The position numbers and the translations under genes were made by a program. The notes beneath the pieces were generated by a model that ran no database searches, had not been told where the DNA came from, and saw only the letters and a list, made by a program, of their open reading frames with translations. A stretch of DNA of 35,679 nucleotides from a virus. The DNA lies in the IMG/VR virus record IMGVR_UViG_3300032086_000180, positions 1 through 35,679 of that record. One strand, written 5' to 3'. Shown here one piece after another: positions 31,935-35,679 of the stretch (position 1 is its first letter; every line of letters begins with the position of its first letter).

Positions 31935-32372
31935 TTACTTTTTGTTTTTACGGTTGTCACGCTGTTCTTTTACCATACCACCTAAGTTGTAAGTCATAAC
32001 TTTACCACCCTTAGCGTAACCTTTCTTCTTCATCATACCACCCTTAGCGTAACCTTTCTTCTTCATCATACCACCCTTAGCCATACCCATGCCAGCAGTC
32101 ATACCTCTAGCTGACATCATTCCTTGTGGAGCACGGTTGGCTGATGGACGGTAACGGCTTTGTTCGCCTTCCATAGGCGTTGTAGAGCCACCTAGAGCAT
32201 AACCTTTTTTCTTCATCATACCGCCCTTGGCATAACCTTTTTTCTTCATCATACCGCCCTTGGCATAACCTTTTTTCTTAACTTTACCACCATCCTTCAT
32301 GTACCCCATTTTATTACGTACACCCTTTGGTAGCTTCTTCAAACCCTTTTGGTTTTCTGTAGGCTTCTTCAT
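31935..32372 (-). CDS. Lys/Gly/Tyr repeat protein (KKKGYAKGGMM)
   Basis: 145 residues, extremely basic. The 11-residue unit KKKGYAKGGMM is repeated in two blocks (about 31-61 and 98-122), separated by a Pro/Met/Arg-rich segment (YRPSANRAPQGMM). The same core, G-(Y/F)-A-x-G-G, occurs in the 815 aa virion protein. Such repeats recur in marine phage genomes but have no established role that I know. DNA condensation, capsid-interior binding or a phase-separating linker are all guesses. Within each block the DNA repeats are nearly identical, so copy number probably changes by slippage. Confidence 0.82.
   Translation of the reverse strand: MKKPTENQKGLKKLPKGVRNKMGYMKDGGKVKKKGYAKGGMMKKKGYAKGGMMKKKGYALGGSTTPMEGEQSRYRPSANRAPQGMMSARGMTAGMGMAKGGMMKKKGYAKGGMMKKKGYAKGGKVMTYNLGGMVKEQRDNRKNKK
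32004..32080 (-). repeat. 33-bp repeats encoding KKKGYAKGGMM, block B
   Basis: Two full and one partial 33-bp units, each with ccacccttagcgtaacc on the plus strand. They are identical to each other but use different synonymous codons from the block at 32191-32280, so the blocks evolve separately. Confidence 0.9.
32191..32280 (-). repeat. 33-bp repeats encoding KKKGYAKGGMM, block A
   Basis: Three units, with ccgcccttggcataacc on the plus strand. They are near identical within the block and diverged at third positions from the block at 32004-32080, a pattern of local homogenisation. Confidence 0.9.
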
Positions 32373-32377
32373 CTTCT

Positions 32378-33055
32378 TTAACCCTCGTTATATAGATTGT
32401 TGAACACTCGTTGCGTATCCCATACATACCCTACGTCTTCCTTTGAGTTGTACGTATGTTGGTTAGGCTTGAAGTCAGGAGCACCTTCACCTGTTTCAAA
32501 CCACGCAGGGTGAGTTACTCTCACTCTATTATTGGGTAACGCAACCATGTTACCTGTGTAAGGTCCAGCATCTAGCAGTTCTAAAACGTGTGACTGCTTA
32601 TGTTGTGCTGGGTCATCTGCTACTTCACTATCTGTATAGTCAACTGTAAAGTAATATTTTGCTGGGTAGAACTCCCCGTCAACCTTAGCTATCCAAGGTG
32701 CTGGACTTGCTCGTTCTAACTTATATACGGAATGCCAGTGAGACATACAATCCCAAGGCTGTGCCAAATAAGGTGGTAACTCTTCAGGCCATTCTTCTAA
32801 AGGTGTGTCTGCTACTAAAGCTGTTAGAGGCAACCTAGCCCACATAGCCCCGCCGTGAACGTTCTGTTCTTCTTCCGAAACGTCTGACTCGCACCCTGTA
32901 AAGATAACTTGGAAGCTTAGCGTCCTGTTGGGTAGAGTTGTTACTCCTATCACCATGCAGTGTAGAAACTGGCCTTGATATTCTTCTAAGTTCTTTGTAT
33001 ACTCTCTTCTTACCCATGCTTTAAAATACGGAATACTGCTGGTTAAATAGGGCAT
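32378..33055 (-). CDS. Hypothetical protein, 225 aa
   Basis: No family recognised. It is mixed alpha/beta and Trp/Tyr-rich: YFKAWVRREYTKNLEEYQGQ, FLHCMVIGVTTLPNRTLSFQ, LPPYLAQPWDCMSHWHSVY, GPYTGNMVALPNNRVRVTHP. It has three Cys, and the compact, hydrophobic make-up suggests a globular enzyme or beta-barrel protein. AGAGGTG lies 6 nt before the ATG. It is in the small-gene cluster before the packaging genes, so it could be a virion protein or an early accessory protein. Confidence 0.75.
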   Translation of the reverse strand: MPYLTSSIPYFKAWVRREYTKNLEEYQGQFLHCMVIGVTTLPNRTLSFQVIFTGCESDVSEEEQNVHGGAMWARLPLTALVADTPLEEWPEELPPYLAQPWDCMSHWHSVYKLERASPAPWIAKVDGEFYPAKYYFTVDYTDSEVADDPAQHKQSHVLELLDAGPYTGNMVALPNNRVRVTHPAWFETGEGAPDFKPNQHTYNSKEDVGYVWDTQRVFNNLYNEG

Positions 33056-33076
33056 TTACTACACCTCTTATTATTG

Positions 33077-33298
33077 TTACGCTACTACAAAGTCTACTAA
33101 TTGTCCTTGCAGTATTTTGTTTTGGTTATGGGGGTGGTACGCATAAATGCTTTCGTACCTAAATGCATCTGCTTTTTTATCTACAGACTTATGTGTTTCT
33201 TCTACTATTCTTTTCTTTTCAGTAGGCGCTGGGTTGACTTTATCGAAAGGCATGAAGGGTAATGGTAAGTAGCCTAACAATCCCAAGTCTACGTTCAT
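33077..33298 (-). CDS. Hypothetical protein, 73 aa
   Basis: No family recognised. A hydrophobic Pro-rich start (LGLLGYLPLPFMPFDKVNPA) is followed by a basic helix (EKKRIVEETHKSVDKKADAF) and a short beta-like end. The start overlaps the stop of the preceding gene (TAATG), implying translational coupling. There is no clear membrane segment. Confidence 0.68.
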   Translation of the reverse strand: MNVDLGLLGYLPLPFMPFDKVNPAPTEKKRIVEETHKSVDKKADAFRYESIYAYHPHNQNKILQGQLVDFVVA

Positions 33299-33492
33299 TA
33301 TGTAGATGTTCCTGTTGTAACTTTAAAACAATAAGGTACAGCGTACAAGTTTCTAGAAGCTAGACTTTTCTGTACTTCAGCTACTTCCTCGTTACACGCA
33401 GACTCTTCGTAGAATACTTTTTGTGTGTTTGCGTAAACGATACACGAAACGGCTGCAGGGTTAGCACAGACAAGTATCATAGCAAGCCACAT
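33298..33492 (-). CDS. Small exported Cys-containing protein
   Basis: 64 residues. The first ~20 (MWLAMILVCANPAAVSCIVY) are hydrophobic, lack basic residues, and resemble a signal peptide, with a possible cut after AVSC or YAN. The mature part has two Cys (SACNEEV and PYCFKV) that could form a disulfide in the periplasm. ATG starts 2 bp after the stop of the 82 aa gene. A periplasmic or envelope target is suggested by the leader. The function is unknown. Confidence 0.72.
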   Translation of the reverse strand: MWLAMILVCANPAAVSCIVYANTQKVFYEESACNEEVAEVQKSLASRNLYAVPYCFKVTTGTST

Positions 33493-33494
33493 AG

Positions 33495-33743
33495 TTACTT
33501 TACTTTCCTAAAGGCTTTGGTCTTCTTTGCGATGCTCTTAGGTTGAGCCACAAACTGCTTACCTGCCTTAGTGCCTTGTCGTTTAGCTCTGGTTGTAGCG
33601 GCATACTCACTACTGCTAAGAGACTTAATAGCCGCAGCAGGTAGATACCGCTCACCAGTTTTAGCACTAGGCTTGCCACTCTTAGTACGCCACTTTTGTT
33701 TAGTCCACGCCTTCAGGCTTTTCTGTGATTTAGCAAGAGCCAC
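33495..33743 (-). CDS. DUF5872-like basic protein, 82 aa
   Basis: GTG start at 33743, overlapping the TAG stop of the upstream gene by one base. The block WTKQKWRTKSGKPSAKTGER, followed by YLPAAAIKSLSSSEYAATTR, is a pattern I associate with the DUF5872 group, which occurs in phages and giant viruses. The name is from memory and unverified. It is strongly basic (Lys/Arg about a quarter of residues), so a nucleic acid-binding role is likely. Confidence 0.72.
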   Translation of the reverse strand: MALAKSQKSLKAWTKQKWRTKSGKPSAKTGERYLPAAAIKSLSSSEYAATTRAKRQGTKAGKQFVAQPKSIAKKTKAFRKVK

Positions 33744-33922
33744 TACTTGTAACCCCCACCCTTAGCTTTATATTGCTTAGCTAACATTTGAGCTTTACGG
33801 GCAGACCACTGTCCGGGCTTACCGCCTTTACCACCAGCTTTAATAGAGTTAAATAAACCCTTACGCATGGTAGGCTTAGTGTAGTTACCTGCTTGATTTA
33901 CTTTACTCTTAGGTTTATTCAT
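33743..33922 (-). CDS. Small basic protein, 59 aa
   Basis: ATG at 33922, TAG at 33743-33745. Reading in part: MNKPKSKVNQAGNYTKPTM, then GGKGGKPGQWSARKAQMLAK and YKAKGGGYK at the end. The KPGQWSARKAQxxAKxYK block occurs in other marine phage small proteins and looks nucleic acid-binding. It overlaps the next gene by one base (TAGTG) and begins 4 bp after the stop of a tiny basic gene. The function is unknown. Confidence 0.78.
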   Translation of the reverse strand: MNKPKSKVNQAGNYTKPTMRKGLFNSIKAGGKGGKPGQWSARKAQMLAKQYKAKGGGYK

Positions 33923-33926
33923 AACG

Positions 33927-34058
33927 TTACACTACCAGTTTCATTTTGAAGTCGAGTACTTGTGCCTTCTTTTGAAGGTATCTTTTTTTCTTTAACTTTT
34001 GTATTGGACGTTTGCGCTTGGGCAGCTTCTTACGCCGCACAACCGCTACATTACTCAA
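33927..34058 (-). CDS. Tiny very basic protein, 43 aa, TTG start
   Basis: The open frame from TTG 34058 to TAA 33927 exactly fills the gap between two genes. Residues run MSNVAVVRRKKLPKRKRP, then a Lys-rich helix ending DFKMKLVV; nearly half are Lys or Arg. AAAGGGG lies about 11 nt before the TTG. A GTG at codon 7 is an alternative start. Tight packing with both neighbours supports it being a gene. RNA/DNA binding is the obvious guess. Confidence 0.55.
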   Translation of the reverse strand: MSNVAVVRRKKLPKRKRPIQKLKKKRYLQKKAQVLDFKMKLVV

Positions 34059-34063
34059 CTATA

Positions 34064-34375
34064 TCAAGACCCCTTTACCCACTTCTTGCTAGGCGACTTA
34101 GTTTTACTTGGTGACCACTTCGCCTTGTTAGCCCAATAAGCTGCACTCATTGGACCCTTCGCTATGTTACTAGCGTGGCGTGACTTAAAGGCCTCACGTT
34201 GTCCTGCAGTCTGGTTCGTCTTTACACCTTGCTGTCCAAAACGTATAGTCTTTATCTGATCACCCTTCTTAGCGACTACAATGTGCGACTTTGTAGGGTG
34301 ACCTGGGGTACGCTTGGGTTTGTTATACCCAGATACACCTGCACGTTTTAACCTTGGGTCTTCTGCTCTAGCCAT
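34064..34375 (-). CDS. Basic conserved phage protein, 103 aa
   Basis: DPRLKRAGVSGYNKPKRTPG, HPTKSHIVVAKKGDQIKTIR and FGQQGVKTN form the conserved core, and the tail SAAYWANKAKW with Lys/Ser repeats follows. I recognise this protein type from phages of marine and alphaproteobacterial hosts, always without a known function. It is highly basic and may bind nucleic acid or pack inside the head. It overlaps the preceding 85 aa gene by 8 bp. Confidence 0.8.
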   Translation of the reverse strand: MARAEDPRLKRAGVSGYNKPKRTPGHPTKSHIVVAKKGDQIKTIRFGQQGVKTNQTAGQREAFKSRHASNIAKGPMSAAYWANKAKWSPSKTKSPSKKWVKGS

Positions 34376-34625
34376 ACTCTCGTTCTCGCTCTGGGTCTAA
34401 CACTTCGTGTGACTCTAAGTATCCCTCTAAGTACATAGCTCTCTCTACGTGATCTAAAGTGTACCACTGTCCAGTGCGGTTATACAAAGCTTCACGTACA
34501 TAAAACACATCTGACTTAGGTATATGTACTTTATGTAAAGCACGAGGGTTATTATCCGCTATAGCACTGTAAAAGTCTTCTATTACGGTTTCACTTGCAT
34601 ATAGTTGTACAGGTTTTTTACGCAT
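34368..34625 (-). CDS. Conserved small phage protein, 85 aa
   Basis: ATG 34625 (MRKKPVQLYASETVIEDFY). A TTG two codons upstream is also possible. It is acidic to neutral, with segments SAIADNNPRALHKVHIPKSD, VFYVREALYNRTGQWYTLDH and ERAMYLEGYLESHEVL, suggesting a small helical fold. It has no Shine-Dalgarno sequence, so initiation may depend on the structured leader directly upstream (34652-34746). It is the first gene behind the promoter at 34791-34819. I have seen this type in other marine phages without a function. Confidence 0.78.
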   Translation of the reverse strand: MRKKPVQLYASETVIEDFYSAIADNNPRALHKVHIPKSDVFYVREALYNRTGQWYTLDHVERAMYLEGYLESHEVLDPEREREYG

Positions 34626-34651
34626 TGTCAAGAGTTAATTGAAATAAAATA

Positions 34652-34746
34652 CGTGTTATAGGAATGTATGTACATATAGGGTAGTGAGGAGGGAGATACA
34701 GGAGTGAGGTGACACTACATATACGTAGATTACACCCTATAACACG
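34652..34746 (-). ncRNA. Long stem-loop leader or small RNA
   Basis: The minus-strand RNA can form an 11-bp stem (34746-34736 with 34662-34652, perfect), an 8-bp stem (TACGTATA with TATATGTA, one G-U pair), and a 6-bp stem (GTAGTG with CACTAC), with small internal loops and a 26-nt pyrimidine-rich apical loop. The G-U pair becomes an A-C mismatch on the plus strand, so the fold fits the minus-strand RNA. It starts about 38 nt after the predicted transcription start and is followed by TATTTTATTT. It could be a 5' leader, a riboregulator or a short RNA. Confidence 0.55.
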
Positions 34747-34790
34747 CTAGTAGTAACTTTATAGTTATACTTTTTGTAGTTACTTATGTT

Positions 34791-34819
34791 ATAGTAGACT
34801 ATTTTTAGTTACTTGTCAA
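34791..34819 (-). promoter_or_regulatory. Promoter for the rightmost operon
   Basis: TTGACA (34819-34814), 17 bp, TACTAT (34796-34791) on the minus strand: perfect -35, 4 of 6 at -10. Predicted start is near 34784. A second TTGACA at 34996-34991 has only a poor -10 (AAAACT, 17 bp). Confidence 0.5.
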
Positions 34820-34852
34820 TAGTTATTTTATAAAAAGAGTATATTTTTTTGT

Positions 34853-34948
34853 AAGTTTAACTTTAAGTTTAACTATCCTAAGTCCAATATTCTATAGTTA
34901 CTATATATATTAGTCTATTTTTATAGTTTTAACTTTAAAGTTTAACTT
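34853..34948. repeat. Iteron-like AGTTTAAC repeats
   Basis: AAGTTTAAC occurs twice in 34853-34873, and TTTTAAC plus AAGTTTAAC in 34925-34948, in AT-rich DNA directly upstream of the promoter. The units are close to their own reverse complement when paired, so they could be operators or part of a replication origin. Confidence 0.5.
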
Positions 34949-35177
34949 AGGGCTGCTACTGCTACGCAGTTTTACACATATTTACGTGCTTGTCAATACA
35001 AAATCGTACATTGTTACATAAAAAGTGAACATATTGTAACACTTTGTAACAAAACGTGATTAAGATTAACTGGTGTGTGCTTCTTTGTGTACGACTCTTT
35101 TGAAAAACCCCGTGTGTTGCAGAGCATGTATATATAACGGTATATCCCCCCGGTGGCCCTCGCCCCCCGTGCTCAAC

Positions 35178-35203
35178 CTATAGGCGAAAATCGCTCCTTA
35201 TAG
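35178..35203. other. Hairpin in a GC-rich island
   Basis: CTATA...TATAG and inner GCGA/TCGC close an AAA loop (35184-35194), with a small internal bulge. A second, weaker hairpin GTTGCG...CGTCAAC follows at 35203-35222. Together with the C-rich run at 35148-35168 they form a structured GC island in otherwise AT-rich DNA. Confidence 0.45.
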
Positions 35204-35255
35204 TTGCGCTGCGCCCGTCAACTAGCCTTAAAAGTGTAGACTCAAAGGTTTTTCT

Positions 35256-35351
35256 ATGGGTAAGTCATTGAAAATACTACATAAAGAGACTGATACATTA
35301 TCAGTATCAACAAAAAAAGCACTATGTGAAGGTGTAAAACTGACTGACTAG
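35256..35351 (+). CDS. Possible tiny plus-strand gene, 31 aa
   Basis: ATG 35256 with AAAGG 7 nt upstream. The product starts MGKSLKILHKETDTLSV and ends VKLTD. Its stop lies in a hairpin (AAACTGACT 35337-35345 with AGTCGGTTT 35350-35358). It is the only plausible plus-strand gene of the window, perhaps the first divergent (early) gene. Evidence is thin: length and codons give no strong support. Confidence 0.25.
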   Translation: MGKSLKILHKETDTLSVSTKKALCEGVKLTD

Positions 35352-35679
35352 TCGGTTTATCAATAGTGGATGCACAACTATAAAGTGTAAAAACCTATTT
35401 TATATTTATAATGTATACACACGAAAAACACCCCATCCCCCACTTTTTTTGGTTCACATGCATTTTTTTGCTTGTGTCCGGTTTTATTCTGTGCAACGGT
35501 TAGAACATGGAAAGCAGAACACTGTGAAACACTCGAAAGTTTAAGTTTCCGACATGACGCATCCCGCAAGGCCTAGCAATCAAGGGGGCCACAAAGACAG
35601 ACTAAAAAAGACTTGACTACCTAGACGACCAAATGTAAGACTGAATACACAAGCCCTAGAGTAAAGGGAAAAAGACACA

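Larger units (their letters stand above)
34632..35679. other. Gene-poor control region at the right end
   Basis: About 1 kb with no convincing protein gene. From left to right it holds the stem-loop leader, the promoter, AT-rich iterons, a patch with TTGTTACA/TGTAACA inverted repeats (about 35013-35056), a GC-rich island with hairpins (35148-35222), and a tail of mixed sequence with a C/T-rich stretch (35437-35455). The minus-strand frame at 35378-35569 looks random. Such a region between divergent modules is where a replication origin or early/late switch would be expected. Confidence 0.6.

Noticed and set aside
34626-34631. TTGACA at the start of the 85 aa gene as a promoter -35
   Set aside because: No acceptable -10 within 16-18 bp; the resemblance to the sequence at 12396-12412 is noted, but no function follows from it.
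35378-35569. Minus-strand frame of 63 codons in the right-end region
   Set aside because: No ribosome-binding site, random-looking composition, no neighbour coupling.
1-35679. CRISPR array, tRNA or rRNA genes, insertion sequence, integrase/att site
   Set aside because: No regularly spaced palindromic repeats, no cloverleaf-like segment, no transposase or integrase frame were seen.

Overview
The window is the virion-structure and DNA-packaging half of a tailed double-stranded DNA phage. The genes form one almost unbroken array on the minus strand, so reading order runs from high to low coordinates. A large (about 710 aa) P22-type portal, a T7 gp11/P22 gp4-like adaptor, a T7 gp12/P22 gp10-like nozzle, and the absence of any tail tube, sheath or tape-measure/chaperone pair point to a short-tailed (podovirus) morphotype. 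Several small proteins, and the FAxGG/GYAKGG and RPRARPE motifs, are of a kind I associate with uncultured marine phages. A DUF1127 protein, a family most typical of Alphaproteobacteria, and clear TTGACA/TATAAT promoters suggest a marine alphaproteobacterial host. That host call is inference.

Layout in reading order. (1) 35679-34632 is a gene-poor control region: iteron-like repeats, a promoter, and a long stem-loop leader (34746-34652). (2) 34625-31543 holds small accessory genes, many very basic, plus the lysine/glycine repeat protein. (3) 31462-29078 is the packaging block: a DUF1127 protein behind a ribosome-binding-site hairpin, TerS-like, an HTH protein, and TerL. (4) 29073-23379 holds the portal, a 65 aa protein, an 815 aa virion protein and the scaffold. 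(5) 23370-21547 holds a promoter with a 5' hairpin, the major capsid protein and a probable decoration protein. (6) 21488-18973 holds the adaptor and nozzle. (7) 18969-12398 is an array of three beta-rich fibre genes, the last ending in an S74 self-cleaving chaperone domain. (8) 12329-1 holds small proteins (two with membrane segments), a 1153 aa protein with sixteen exact-length 22-residue repeats, a CHAP/PG-binding wall hydrolase, a holin-like membrane protein, two structural proteins, a lysozyme-like protein and a very large protein cut by the window edge. This last stretch looks like the internal-core/ejection apparatus.

The genes are tightly coupled, with TAATG/ATGA overlaps or gaps of a few bases. 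Two alpha-type promoters with 5' stem-loops mark transcription-unit boundaries at the control region and the capsid gene, and a third promoter lies after the fibres. Replication, nucleotide metabolism and host-takeover genes are not in this window. Three genes below 60 codons (31313-31462, 33743-33922, 33927-34058) were found by reading the gaps. Several starts were moved inward because the longer version overlaps its neighbour deeply or its first ATG lies inside the Shine-Dalgarno sequence.

The features most worth attention are the 22-residue/hendecad repeat protein, the hairpin over the DUF1127 ribosome-binding site (a design resembling T4 gene e control), the 95-nt structured leader, and short motifs shared between otherwise unrelated virion proteins.
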